From assembly GCA_050011895.1 (NCBI GenBank), contig JBEKIF010000021.1:12432-76431 (forward strand): 64,000 nt of DNA, written 5' to 3'. Source of the stretch: DATBGO01 sp050011895. GTDB taxonomy: Bacteria > Actinomycetota > Actinomycetes > Streptosporangiales > Streptosporangiaceae. The notes beneath the pieces are model-generated. The model did not search any database, was not told the origin of the DNA, and saw nothing but the letters and a program-made list of their open reading frames with translations. The first letter of the stretch is position 1, and each line of letters opens with the position of its first letter. Both the position numbers and the translations under genes were made by a program. Shown in pieces: positions 34,025-42,807 of the stretch.

Positions 34025-34226
34025 CCTGTACCGACCCAGAACGCTCGCAGCGCGGTGACCTGGGTGAACCAGGTTGTGTCGGTAGGCAGCATCATGATCA
34101 CCACGCGCGCGTCGCGGACCGCCTCGGCTGGCCGCGCATCCTCTGTGAGCTTGCTGAGAGCTTGTGCTCAGCCGCTGCTAGGGCCTGGCCTGAATCGTTG
34201 TCACCAGTGCGCGGGAGGAGCCGAAG

Positions 34227-35417
34227 ATGCAGGCGCAGGCGAGAGGCAGCCTCGTGGGTGAGAGAACAGGGTTCACGTTGGAAACGGCGCCGCTCGCAGC
34301 CTGGGCGGGAACAACCAGCGATGGGCGGGCCGGGATTCCACGGGATATGCCGGAACCGTCCCAGCTGGCCAGGGCGCTGGTTCAGCGGGTATATGCGCTG
34401 GTGCTCTGCCTTGCCATCACTGCGGTGGCGGTTGCTCAGTACCGCACGGGCGGCGGTCTCATCCCGGTCCCGTGGCTAGCTGTCGGTCCGCTGCTGGCGT
34501 CCTTGGTGCTGCCCCCGCGGATCACCGCCGTGCTGGCGGGCTGGGCGATGCTGCTGGGTTTCGGGCTCATCGTGGACCAGCCGGGCGGGCCAGGCAGGCT
34601 CGCGTCGCACCTGGGCGAGCTCGTGCTGCTGGCCGCGTTCGCTGTCGCCAACTGCGCGCTGCGCACCGCGGCGCAGCGGCGGCTCAGCCAGGTCCGCGCC
34701 GTGGCCCGGGTAGCGCAGAGCGCACTGCTGCGCGAGGTCCCCGCTACCGTCGCCGCGGGGCGGCTGGCCTCGCGCTACGTCTCGGCCGCGGCGGAGGCAC
34801 GGGTAGGCGGGGACGTGCTCGAAGTCGTCTCCGGGGGAGGCCACCCGCGCTGGCTCATCGGAGACACGCGCGGAAAGGGACTGCCGGCGGTGCGCCTGGC
34901 CAATGTCGCGATGGCCAGCTTCCGGGACGCCTGTGCCCGGCCAGGCCTGTCGCTGCCAGAGATCGCCCGGGTAGTGGACCGGTCAGTCGCGCGGGCAGCA
35001 GGAGACGAGGACTTCGTGACTGCCTTGTTCGCCGAGTTCGACCCGCGCGGCTGGCTTGAGCTCGTCACCTGCGGGCACCCGCCGCCGCTGCGGCTGACGG
35101 CGGACGGCGGCCTGCAGGCACTGAATCCCTCCACGTACGCGACACCGCTGGGCCTGCACCCCGACATCCAGCCATCCACCTTTGCGGTAGGAGTGGGCGA
35201 CCGGCTGGTTTTCTACACCGACGGCCTGCTCGAGGCACGCGACCGGGCGGGCCGGTACTTCAGGCTGGAAGACTGCCTCGACGCGCTGCGCAGCACCGAT
35301 CTGGAGGCAGCGGCCGACGAGCTGCTCGACCGGCTCCTGGCCCATACCAGGCGCAAGCTCGACGACGACGTGGCGGTGCTGCTGTTTGAGGCAACCTCCC
35401 CGCCGGCCCGGCCATAG
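34227..35417 (+). CDS. Membrane-anchored PP2C (SpoIIE/RsbU-type) phosphatase
   Basis: 396 residues. About 50-150 contain three to four membrane segments (VYALVLCLAITAVAVAQY, WLAVGPLLASLVLPP, ITAVLAGWAMLLGFGLIV, ELVLLAAFAVANCALRTA). A SpoIIE phosphatase domain follows (about 165-390): RVGGDVLEVVSGGGHPRWLI with GD, IGDTRGKGLPAVRLA, DEDFVTALFAEFD, LVTCGHPPPLRL, RLVFYTDGLLEARDR and DDDVAVLLFEA, giving the Mn-binding acids. Such phosphatases dephosphorylate anti-anti-sigma factors in partner switching and are common in actinomycetes. No anti-sigma kinase or sigma factor is adjacent. GGGAGGAG precedes the ATG. Confidence 0.88.
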   Translation: MQAQARGSLVGERTGFTLETAPLAAWAGTTSDGRAGIPRDMPEPSQLARALVQRVYALVLCLAITAVAVAQYRTGGGLIPVPWLAVGPLLASLVLPPRITAVLAGWAMLLGFGLIVDQPGGPGRLASHLGELVLLAAFAVANCALRTAAQRRLSQVRAVARVAQSALLREVPATVAAGRLASRYVSAAAEARVGGDVLEVVSGGGHPRWLIGDTRGKGLPAVRLANVAMASFRDACARPGLSLPEIARVVDRSVARAAGDEDFVTALFAEFDPRGWLELVTCGHPPPLRLTADGGLQALNPSTYATPLGLHPDIQPSTFAVGVGDRLVFYTDGLLEARDRAGRYFRLEDCLDALRSTDLEAAADELLDRLLAHTRRKLDDDVAVLLFEATSPPARP

Positions 35418-35703
35418 GACGAGCCCCTGGCGGCTCCGGCACCGGCCGGTGACACGCTGCCCGACGGTGATCCACACGCGCGACGCACCCAGAGCCGCCT
35501 GAGTGGCGGCGGACTGGGCCTGGCGTCAAATGCAGGCGGCTGAATGAAAGTGATCCATGCCGCCGGTCCCGCAGTCCTTGCTAGGTTGTGATGATTCGTG
35601 AATCCGCCCGGCCGTGCTGAATTTCATACGGGCATCGCACGGCATTCTGCTTAACTGCGACCAGTATGACGTACAACTCAGTGATAACGGGGGATGACAG
35701 CAA

Positions 35704-37569
35704 ATGGGTCTTAAGCTAGCGCGAAGTGCGGTCGCCGGCTTAGCAGCGGGCATCGTCATCGGCCCGGCCGCGCCGGCGCTGGCCGCGCCTGCCGTGACCG
35801 TCAGGGTGCCGTGCAGTTCCGTCACCCTCGCCGCCGCCATCACGGCCGCGACTAGCAACGAGACGCTGCGGCTCGCGGTGTCATGCCGGTATGTCCTGAC
35901 CAGCGCGATGCCGGCCATCGGCGAGAACCTCACCATCGCGGGCAACGGGGCCACCCTGGAGCGCAGTACGGCGGCCGGCACCCCTCCCTTCGCCATTCTC
36001 ACGGCGGCCGCGGGTAATCTCGCGGTCAGCCGGCTGAGCTTCCGCAACGGTTCCGGGGGAGCAATCAGCTATCAAAGCGGTTCCTCGGCGGGTGGCAGCA
36101 TCATGGTCACCGGCGGCACTTTTACCGGCAACTCCGGCGGCGCTATCAACGACGACGGTTCTCCCGACGGAGCGCTGACCGTGACCGGCGCCAGGTTCAC
36201 CCGCAATGCCGGCGGCGCCATCAACGATGGCGACGAGGATAACGACGCCGGGCCGCTGACCGTGACCCGGGCTAGCTTCACGGGAAACACCGGCGGCGCC
36301 ATTACGGACTTCGGTAACTACAATTCCGGCAGCGACACGGTTACCGGCAGCACCTTCACCGGCAACGCCGGCGGCGCCATCAACTACCAGAGCTTTCCCG
36401 AGGGCAGCCCGAGTACCCTGGTGGTGACGAGGTCTGCCTTTACCCGCAATACCGGCAGTGGCATCACCTGCTCCTTCTACGCGTACTGCGACCTGTCGGT
36501 CACCAGATCCACCTTCACTGGCAACGCCGGCGGCGGCATCAGTTCCGGTTCACAGGACATCCAGATGACGGTATCCCGCAGTATGTTCACCCGCAACAAC
36601 GCCGAGCTGGGTGGCGCCATCGACATCGACAGCTCGCAAAGCGGGACCCTGACCGCGACCAGCGACACTTTCACCAGGAACACCGCCACCGCCGGCGGCG
36701 GCGCTATCTACAACTTTGACTACGTGGCGGCGACCGACTCCACCTTCACCGGGAACTCCGCTCCCGTTGGCGGCGGCATGGAAAACGAATGGTATTCCGA
36801 CGTGGCCGGTTCCACGTTCCGCAACAACAGGGCAGCGTCGGCCGGCGGCGGCTTGTACAACGACGACCAGATCTCGGTGACCGGCTCCACTTTCCGCAAG
36901 AACACGGCAGCCTCGGGTGGCGGCATTTACCAGATACCGGCCGGCGCGGATAATTTCGGGCAATCAACTCCGACGATCACGCTCACCGGCAGCAAGATCA
37001 TCGGCAACAAGGCGGCCGTCAACGGCGGCGGCATCGACAACACCATTGACACCAGGTACTCGGGGCCCGGGCCGGGCCCGGGGACGGTGGCCGTCACGAG
37101 CAGCCGGGTCGTTAGCAACTCCGCCGACGGAGATGGCGGCGGCATCTACAACTTCGGCGGTGGATCCGTTCCGCTGACCAGTTCCGTCGTGACGGGCAAC
37201 CGGCCCGATAACTGCGGGCCAGCAGGCGCCGTCCCTGAGTGCCTTGACGGCTCCGCCACCGCGGCGCCTGCCCATGAGCTAAGTCCCGGCCGACGGTTCA
37301 GTCCCCGGCTGGGAGTCCACTGCGTGGTCGAACGTCTCGGCCGGCCGAGCCAGCCGCGCGGTCTGCGGCCGTGGCCATGCGGCGTCCATGCCCTCGCGGC
37401 GGGCGAGGGCGGCCGGGTACCGGCCAGCGTCGCGGACGGGATTCCCGGTACCCGCCCGCCGAGATTGCGGCCCTGCAAGCCCGCGGTCAACGGCGAAGAG
37501 CCCATCGTGGCACGGCTGGTCATGCGGACGGGTTGCGGAAGTAGTGGCCTTCGTCGAGGTCATCGATGA
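35704..37569 (+). CDS. Secreted right-handed beta-helix protein
   Basis: 621 residues. A signal peptide (1-28, ending ALA-AP) is followed by a long beta-helix (about 60-530) made of about fifteen repeats of the type F-T-x-N-x-x-G-G-A-I or S-T-F-x-N-N-x-A, the polymorphic-outer-membrane/pectate-lyase-like repeat seen in actinobacterial surface proteins. No catalytic signature is clear. The natural-looking end is GPAGAVPECLDG near 525; the last 90 or so residues are Arg/Pro/Gly-rich, lack repeats, and overlap the end of the convergent epimerase gene by 50 bp. This suggests that the original stop was lost or a frameshift added a tail. GGGGGA precedes the ATG. Confidence 0.75.
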   Translation: MGLKLARSAVAGLAAGIVIGPAAPALAAPAVTVRVPCSSVTLAAAITAATSNETLRLAVSCRYVLTSAMPAIGENLTIAGNGATLERSTAAGTPPFAILTAAAGNLAVSRLSFRNGSGGAISYQSGSSAGGSIMVTGGTFTGNSGGAINDDGSPDGALTVTGARFTRNAGGAINDGDEDNDAGPLTVTRASFTGNTGGAITDFGNYNSGSDTVTGSTFTGNAGGAINYQSFPEGSPSTLVVTRSAFTRNTGSGITCSFYAYCDLSVTRSTFTGNAGGGISSGSQDIQMTVSRSMFTRNNAELGGAIDIDSSQSGTLTATSDTFTRNTATAGGGAIYNFDYVAATDSTFTGNSAPVGGGMENEWYSDVAGSTFRNNRAASAGGGLYNDDQISVTGSTFRKNTAASGGGIYQIPAGADNFGQSTPTITLTGSKIIGNKAAVNGGGIDNTIDTRYSGPGPGPGTVAVTSSRVVSNSADGDGGGIYNFGGGSVPLTSSVVTGNRPDNCGPAGAVPECLDGSATAAPAHELSPGRRFSPRLGVHCVVERLGRPSQPRGLRPWPCGVHALAAGEGGRVPASVADGIPGTRPPRLRPCKPAVNGEEPIVARLVMRTGCGSSGLRRGHR

Positions 37570-38455
37570 GCCCGGGATGGGTCGGGTGCCAAGCCAGGCG
37601 CTCCCGGGTCAGCGTGCTCGAGGCCGGGCTGTCGGCCGCGAGGAAGCCAGCCAGCCAGGCGAAGTGCCCGCCCGCGTCCTCGGCAGGGATGGCGACCACG
37701 GGGAGTTCGAGATGCCGTCCGATCACTTCGGCGATGGCGCGGATCGGCACGCCCTGGTCGGCGACCGCGTGCAGCACCGATCCTGCCCGGGCCTTCTCCA
37801 GCGCCAGGCGGAAGAGGCGCGCGGCATCGAGCCGGTGCACGGCGGGCCAGCGGTTGGACCCGTCGCCGATGTAGCCCGAGACGCCCTTGTCGCGGGCGAT
37901 GCCGACCACGGTCGCCAGGAAGCCGTTATCCCCGTCGCCGTGCACCGTCGGAGGGAGTCGCACAACGGACGCGCGGACGCGGCGGGAAGCGAGCGAGAGC
38001 GTCAGATGCGCATTGGTCAGCCGAGAATGCGCGCCGCCGACCGGAGCCGCCGCATCAGAGTCGGGACCAAGCCCGTCTTGTTCGGTCGCCACCCGCCCCG
38101 GTGCGAGACCGAGTGTCCCGGAGGCGATGACGAACGGCCGGTCAGAATCGGCTAGCGCCTCGCCGAATGTCTCGATGGCGCGGCGATCCGCATCGGCAGC
38201 GCCCTGGAAGTCCCCCGAGAAAGCGATGTCGTGCTTGAACGCGAGGTGGATCACGCCATCCGACGCGGCAGCTGCACTGCGCAGGCTGTCGAGGTCGTCA
38301 AGAGTGCCGCGATGCACTTGCGCTCCGGCCGCGGTGAGACCGGCGGCCGAGGCATCCGAGCGGGCGAGCCCGGTGACCTGGTGACCCGCGTCGATGAGCT
38401 CGGGTACCACGGCGGAGCCGATCCAGCCGGACGCGCCGGTGACGAAAACGCGCAT
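37520..38455 (-). CDS. NAD(P)-dependent epimerase/dehydratase-like SDR
   Basis: 311 residues, extended SDR: MRVFVTGASGWIGSAVVPEL with the G-x-x-G-x-x-G loop, GARTL-like HRGTLDDLDSLRSA, and IHLAFKH. The catalytic Y-x-x-x-K is not present as such (the place reads SRLTNAHL), typical of atypical extended SDRs that act on small carbonyl compounds rather than sugars. It is divergent from a TetR regulator and likely its target. The stop overlaps the end of the beta-helix frame. Substrate unknown. Confidence 0.8.
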   Translation of the reverse strand: MRVFVTGASGWIGSAVVPELIDAGHQVTGLARSDASAAGLTAAGAQVHRGTLDDLDSLRSAAAASDGVIHLAFKHDIAFSGDFQGAADADRRAIETFGEALADSDRPFVIASGTLGLAPGRVATEQDGLGPDSDAAAPVGGAHSRLTNAHLTLSLASRRVRASVVRLPPTVHGDGDNGFLATVVGIARDKGVSGYIGDGSNRWPAVHRLDAARLFRLALEKARAGSVLHAVADQGVPIRAIAEVIGRHLELPVVAIPAEDAGGHFAWLAGFLAADSPASSTLTRERLAWHPTHPGLIDDLDEGHYFRNPSA

Positions 38456-38512
38456 CAGAAATCTCCAGGTTGTCGAATGTCCTTCGCACCGGGCGTGCGC
38501 CGGGACTGATTG

Positions 38513-38561
38513 ATGTCAGTTGCTGTCATCAGCATAGCAAGGATGTCAGCCACTGTCATCA
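38513..38561. promoter_or_regulatory. Twin operators, GATGTCAGnnnCTGTCATC
   Basis: Two 19-bp copies at 38513-38531 and 38543-38561, differing only in the 3-nt centre (TTG, CCA), each an imperfect inverted repeat, spaced 30 bp (about three turns). They lie between the divergent epimerase and tetR starts and are the likely TetR binding sites, overlapping both promoters. Confidence 0.7.
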
Positions 38562-38575
38562 ATTATGATCGGGGC

Positions 38576-39142
38576 ATGGGTCGATGGGAGCCAGGCGCGC
38601 GCGGCCGGCTAGAGCAGGCTGCCCTCGCTCTCTACGGCGAGCGCGGGTTCGAGCAGACCACGGTGGCGGAGATCGCCAAGCGGGCGGGGCTCACGGAGCG
38701 AACGTTCTTCCGGCACTTCGCCGACAAGCGCGAGGTTCTGTTCGCGGGCGCGGGCTCGCTGCAGGACCTCCTCGTGAGCACCCTCGCCAGCACTCCTGAT
38801 TCCGCGGCGCCGATCGCCGCGGTCGCCGCGGCCCTGGAGGCCGCCGGCGCCCTGCTCCAGGAGCGCCGTGAATACTCCCGACAGCGCCAGGCCGTCATTG
38901 CTGCGAACGCAGAGCTGCAAGAACGCGAGCTGGTCAAGTTCGCATCATTGTCCGCGGCGCTCGCCGACACGTTGCGCCGGCGCGGAGTCAAAGACCCGGC
39001 CGCGAGCCTGACTGCCGAGGCAGGGATCGCTGTCTTCAGGATCGCGTTCGAATGCTGGATCAGCGAGACCAGCAAGCGAGACTTGCCCCAGCTCATCCGA
39101 GAGTCGCTCGACGAGCTCAGAGCCGTGACCGCGGGCAGATGA
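38576..39142 (+). CDS. TetR family transcriptional regulator
   Basis: 188 residues from ATG 38576. The N-terminal helix-turn-helix reads RGRLEQAALALYGERGFEQT to TVAEIAKRAGLTERTFFRHF and ADKREVLF, the TetR pattern. The C-terminal half is helical and variable; it holds a Trp in IAFECWIS. The frame can start earlier (38510) but that would run through the operator repeats. Divergent from the epimerase; likely represses both via the twin operators. The ligand is probably a carbonyl compound handled by that enzyme (inferred). Confidence 0.85.
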   Translation: MGRWEPGARGRLEQAALALYGERGFEQTTVAEIAKRAGLTERTFFRHFADKREVLFAGAGSLQDLLVSTLASTPDSAAPIAAVAAALEAAGALLQERREYSRQRQAVIAANAELQERELVKFASLSAALADTLRRRGVKDPAASLTAEAGIAVFRIAFECWISETSKRDLPQLIRESLDELRAVTAGR

Positions 39143-39219
39143 TCACCGGCGTCAGGCCGGGCGCAAAGTCCTGCTGGCCGCCGGCGATGCTGCGCTGGCC
39201 GAGTGGCTGCCGCGCTCGG

Positions 39220-39720
39220 TCAGTCCTGCTGGTTTTCCCCGGCTGTCTGGTCGCCGGGCGGGGTGTCGATGACGGGCACCGGGTCCAGGCCGATCTTCTC
39301 GGCGATCCGGGTCAGCAGCTCGTCCTGCGCGGCGAGGTGGCCCTGGACATGCGCCACTTCGTGCAGGGTGGCGCTCGCGTCGTTGAATGTCGCCTCCGCG
39401 CGCTTGTCGGCCGCGGCGGCCTGTACGTTCTGCCCGACCATGATGATCGACAACAGCACCAGCTGCAGGAAGGTCTGCGCCACCCAGGAGACGATTGTCG
39501 GCGCGCCGCCCCGGATCGCCTCCGGGAGGCTGATCAGGTCGAACAGCGCGAACGCGTAGGCGCACCACATGCTGCCGACCACCGCCGTGACTAGCAGCGC
39601 GACCCTGGTGTTGAACCGGTTGACCGCCGTCCCGCGCGGGAGCAGATCAGCCACCTTCACCGGGCGCTCGGCGAGCCGGGAGGCGATACGCGGATGGCGT
39701 ATGTGCTGGTAGATCGCCAT
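39220..39720 (-). CDS. Hypothetical membrane protein with coiled-coil tail
   Basis: 166 residues from ATG 39720 (AAAGG upstream; 39735 is also possible). A basic N-terminus, two membrane segments (about 40-62: VALLVTAVVGSMWCAYAFALF; and about 80-100: SWVAQTFLQLVLLSIIMVGQ), then a helical cytoplasmic or periplasmic tail (AAAADKRAEATFND to LLTRIAEKIG) and a Pro/acidic end. The layout of two helices then an alpha-helical tail recalls DUF1003-like small proteins, but I do not recognise the family with confidence. Convergent with tetR. Confidence 0.55.
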   Translation of the reverse strand: MAIYQHIRHPRIASRLAERPVKVADLLPRGTAVNRFNTRVALLVTAVVGSMWCAYAFALFDLISLPEAIRGGAPTIVSWVAQTFLQLVLLSIIMVGQNVQAAAADKRAEATFNDASATLHEVAHVQGHLAAQDELLTRIAEKIGLDPVPVIDTPPGDQTAGENQQD

Positions 39721-40016
39721 GACGTGGCCTTTCATCGATGGCTAGGGACGCTTCTGCTGGCTAGGCGAACCAGGCCAAGGGTAGCGGCATGCTCCGCGGG
39801 GAACGCCCAGGTCAGCCGGCGTCGAGCGGCCATAGCGGCCACCGGCGTTGAACCGCTGATCTGACGCTGATCCGCCTCATCACCGGGCGGTGACAGCCGC
39901 ACCCGGAGTAGGAGGTCCCTCGCCCGCGGCGCGGACTGCGCCTTTCCTGGAATGGCCTGGGCAATGTCCAGCTAATGCCTTGCCGGAATGGCACCAAGGT
40001 GACAACCGCGGCCGGA
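39721..40016. other. Intergenic stretch, no gene recognised
   Basis: About 300 bp. A short frame on the minus strand (39812-40066) has no ribosome site and overlaps the methyltransferase end. Confidence 0.4.
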
Positions 40017-40937
40017 CTATCTGCATCGACCGCCTTCGGGCAGAACTCCGGCAAGTAGTTCGGCAACCGGTGTCTCCGCGGCTGCGGCCGCCGGGCGGGT
40101 GAGGAAACAGTCGGCGTGGTACCAGCCCTCCGCCTCCTTCCCGGTCGGGTCCAGGCCGCGCAGGACGACGTCGTGGTTCGCTGCCTCGAACTCCTCGGGG
40201 TCGGCGAAGCGCCGCTGCCGGAAGGTCAGTCCGGGCATCCGCTCGGTGACCAGGCCGTAACGGGCGAACGTGTCGGCGATCTCGTCGTAGGCGAAGACGC
40301 GCAACACGAAGATCGCCAGCCAGAGCGCGTGCGGACCGCTGATGGCCCGCAAGAGCCGGTCGAAGGTGCGGGGCCCGACGTACCCCACGCCTCCGGTGCA
40401 GATGATCACGCCGACGTCACGGACGCCGGCGGCCAGCGCCGGGGACGGATCGGACGTCTCGAGGTCCTCGGCCCAGCCCTGTGCCAGCAGGCCCGCTCGG
40501 AGGGCGTAGTCGATCGCGGGCGCCGAGACGTCCAGGCCGAGCACCGCGAGGCCGGGGCGGCGCAGCCGGCGGGCGTAGAACTCCGCGTCGGCCTCGATCA
40601 CCTCGTCGGGCGGGAGCGCGGCCCGTTCGGGATCGGCGCAGCGGGCGCCGATCTCGCCCAGATCGACGTCACAGCGCAGCAACGCGGCGTTGATCCCGTA
40701 GGAGCAGCAGACGTCGAGGACCGTGGGAGGGCGCCCCCCGCGCGCCGCGGCGGCGAGCACGGCCTCGAAGATGGGCAGCGCCTGCTGTGGGACCTGGTAC
40801 TCCAGGTCGTTCAGGGTGCGGAAGTACGCCCTCGGATCCGGCTGGTTGTAGATCCGGGTGAAGTCCGCCTTGCGATCACCGGTCAACGCCCCATCATCGA
40901 GCATCGGCACCCCTTCGAGCCGCTGAGCTTCGATCAT
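40017..40937 (-). CDS. Class I SAM-dependent methyltransferase
   Basis: 306 residues. Motif I is VLDVCCSYGINAALL near residue 80 (a D-x-x-C-S-Y-G variant), then motif II-like VLGLDVSAPAIDYALRAGL, VGVIICTGGVGYVG as motif IV/V, and a late WYHADCFLTRP. This fits a small-molecule methyltransferase; the target atom cannot be read. The ATG at 40937 overlaps the stop of the acyltransferase gene (ATGA), so the two are coupled; ATG 40904 with GAAGGGG upstream is an alternative. Third gene of the oxygenase-acyltransferase-methyltransferase operon. Confidence 0.75.
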   Translation of the reverse strand: MIEAQRLEGVPMLDDGALTGDRKADFTRIYNQPDPRAYFRTLNDLEYQVPQQALPIFEAVLAAAARGGRPPTVLDVCCSYGINAALLRCDVDLGEIGARCADPERAALPPDEVIEADAEFYARRLRRPGLAVLGLDVSAPAIDYALRAGLLAQGWAEDLETSDPSPALAAGVRDVGVIICTGGVGYVGPRTFDRLLRAISGPHALWLAIFVLRVFAYDEIADTFARYGLVTERMPGLTFRQRRFADPEEFEAANHDVVLRGLDPTGKEAEGWYHADCFLTRPAAAAAETPVAELLAGVLPEGGRCR

Positions 40938-42763
40938 CCACCGTCTTCGGCGGCGAGCAGATCCTCCAGTTCGCGGACTGCCTCCGGGAGCTTCTCCGCG
41001 AACACCGACATCTGCTCGCGCACCGCCCGCGGCGTGCTCAGGTAGAGGTCGAAGCGATCGGGGAGCAAGGTGTAGCCGATGCCGATGCACTTCCGGCTGG
41101 TCGACCCGAAACCGAAGTACTGCACGTGGATGGACGCTACGGCGCTGGTGCTCAGGTAATCGTCCCGCATCGTCAGCCAGCCGGGCGTCTCGTACAGGGC
41201 GAGCGGCTCGGTCACGCCGAGTTCCGCGCCGCGGCGCTTCTGGATCAGCTGCAGCTCCCACAGGTGCTGCTCGGGCGCGTGCCCCGCCTGGCACTCCCGC
41301 GCGCGTTCCACGTGCTTCTCGGCGGCGGCCCGGAACGCCGCCCTGCGGGTCGGCTCGTCCGCTTGCGCGTCGTCCATCGCGGTCACGAACCGCACCACCT
41401 CAGGCGTGACGACGCGCATCGCCTCCGTGCGCCCGTGCCGGTAGTGCCGGGTGGCGATCGACTCGTACGTGGCACCCAGATGACCCTTGGCGCGCTTGTG
41501 GGCGAGCTGGAAGGCCATCTGCGCGAACGCGTCCGGGGACATCCGCAGCTGCTTGGCCCGTTCGCTGCTGAAGCCCTCGATCTGCAGGATGGCCGACGCG
41601 GTGTCGGCCGCGTACGCGGCGAACGCGGCGGCGGCGGCCTGTACATCGGCCCGCAGGTCGGCGCCGAGCACGAAATCGAGGGGCGCGCAGGCCGGGGTCC
41701 CCTGCGGCTCGGCCCCCGACCGGCGCGAGTGCTCCGCCGCCGAAGAGCCCAGGACCGCGTCGATGAAGCTCACGGTGGTAGTGCCGTCCAGCTTGCAGTG
41801 CTCGCCGTTGAGGCCCGCCGTCCCGTCCCCGAAGACGATCAGCGACAGGGCTTTGTCGAACCACCGGTTGCCGCTGTCGCCGTGCAGCAGCAGATCGGAC
41901 GCCTCCCGGGGGCTCCCAGGAATGGTGTCCTCGAGGCACAGGCAGAACAGCGCGGTCTCCACCACGTCGAGCTTCTCCGCGTTGCCGGGATCGCAGTCGA
42001 GCAGCGCCTGCCGGCTCGCCGCCCACTCCGCCCGCGCCTTCGTGGTGAGGTGCCCGACCGCCGTGCCCGGCGCGGCCGGGGCCGCACCGGCCGCCAGGAC
42101 CGCGTCCAGCCCGGCCGCGATCTCGTCCAGGGTGTGCGGACGGCCCTCCGGGCCGATCACGTCCAGGCGGAACATGTTGCCGCGGACGAAGACCACGATG
42201 TGGCGCTCCCGGGACGGGCCCGGCCAGTCCTCGCTGTAGGGCGTGCGGGCGCGGTCCTGCACCGGTCCCGGGATCCGGGTGGCCGAGAACAGGTACTTGT
42301 TCTGCTCCATGGACAGCGGCCGTCCTCGCTGGACGGCCGGCGGGATGAGCTGCTCGTCGATCAGGAGCTTATAGTCGAGGGCCGCGGCGACGAGCTCCGC
42401 CGCCCGCTCCACCTGTCCCCGGCCGGAGTCCTCGAAGAGGAAGAAGAAGTTCGCGTTGAGCGCGATCCGGTCGCGGCGCCCCAGGTACCGGTATGGCCAG
42501 AACGTGTCGAGCCAGCTGTGCACCCCGTCGGCAGCGTCGTACCGCTCGAGCGCGGCGTGGAGCTGCCGGGCGGGACCGTCGGGGCGCAAGAACGACGCCA
42601 CGGCGGTCTCGGTCGCCTCCCGTTCGTCAGCGGTCAACAGCGGCCCGCACCACTCGAGGAACCTGCCGCAGCTCTCCTCCAGGGTGGGCAACGGCACGCG
42701 CGGCAGACGATCCTCGTTGCCGAAGGTGAGGGAAGACAGTTCCGGGCTGCTGTGCACGATCAT
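40934..42763 (-). CDS. Choline/carnitine O-acyltransferase family protein
   Basis: 609 residues, the length of the CrAT/ChAT family. The N-terminal LPRVPLPTLEESCGRFLEWC opening, YDAADGVHSWLDTFWPYRYL, MEQNKYLFSATRIPG, the catalytic block GLNGEHCKLDGTT with the active His, the CoA-site region, and the C-terminal STSAVASIHVQYFGFGSTSR are all family features; the STS motif is present as STS. It transfers an acyl group between CoA and a hydroxyl-betaine such as carnitine or choline. These are widespread in eukaryotes and rare in bacteria. Start ATG 42763 has GAGGTCAAGG; the frame to 42922 is not needed. Confidence 0.85.
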   Translation of the reverse strand: MIVHSSPELSSLTFGNEDRLPRVPLPTLEESCGRFLEWCGPLLTADEREATETAVASFLRPDGPARQLHAALERYDAADGVHSWLDTFWPYRYLGRRDRIALNANFFFLFEDSGRGQVERAAELVAAALDYKLLIDEQLIPPAVQRGRPLSMEQNKYLFSATRIPGPVQDRARTPYSEDWPGPSRERHIVVFVRGNMFRLDVIGPEGRPHTLDEIAAGLDAVLAAGAAPAAPGTAVGHLTTKARAEWAASRQALLDCDPGNAEKLDVVETALFCLCLEDTIPGSPREASDLLLHGDSGNRWFDKALSLIVFGDGTAGLNGEHCKLDGTTTVSFIDAVLGSSAAEHSRRSGAEPQGTPACAPLDFVLGADLRADVQAAAAAFAAYAADTASAILQIEGFSSERAKQLRMSPDAFAQMAFQLAHKRAKGHLGATYESIATRHYRHGRTEAMRVVTPEVVRFVTAMDDAQADEPTRRAAFRAAAEKHVERARECQAGHAPEQHLWELQLIQKRRGAELGVTEPLALYETPGWLTMRDDYLSTSAVASIHVQYFGFGSTSRKCIGIGYTLLPDRFDLYLSTPRAVREQMSVFAEKLPEAVRELEDLLAAEDGG

Positions 42764-42807
42764 CCTTGACCTCGGTGTTCGGAACGGGGAACGGGTTGGG
42801 CGGCGCC

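Noticed and set aside
41126..42769. 547-codon open frame on the plus strand
   Set aside because: It runs opposite the carnitine-acyltransferase gene and is Arg/Gly/Val-rich shadow sequence; the minus strand has clear family motifs.
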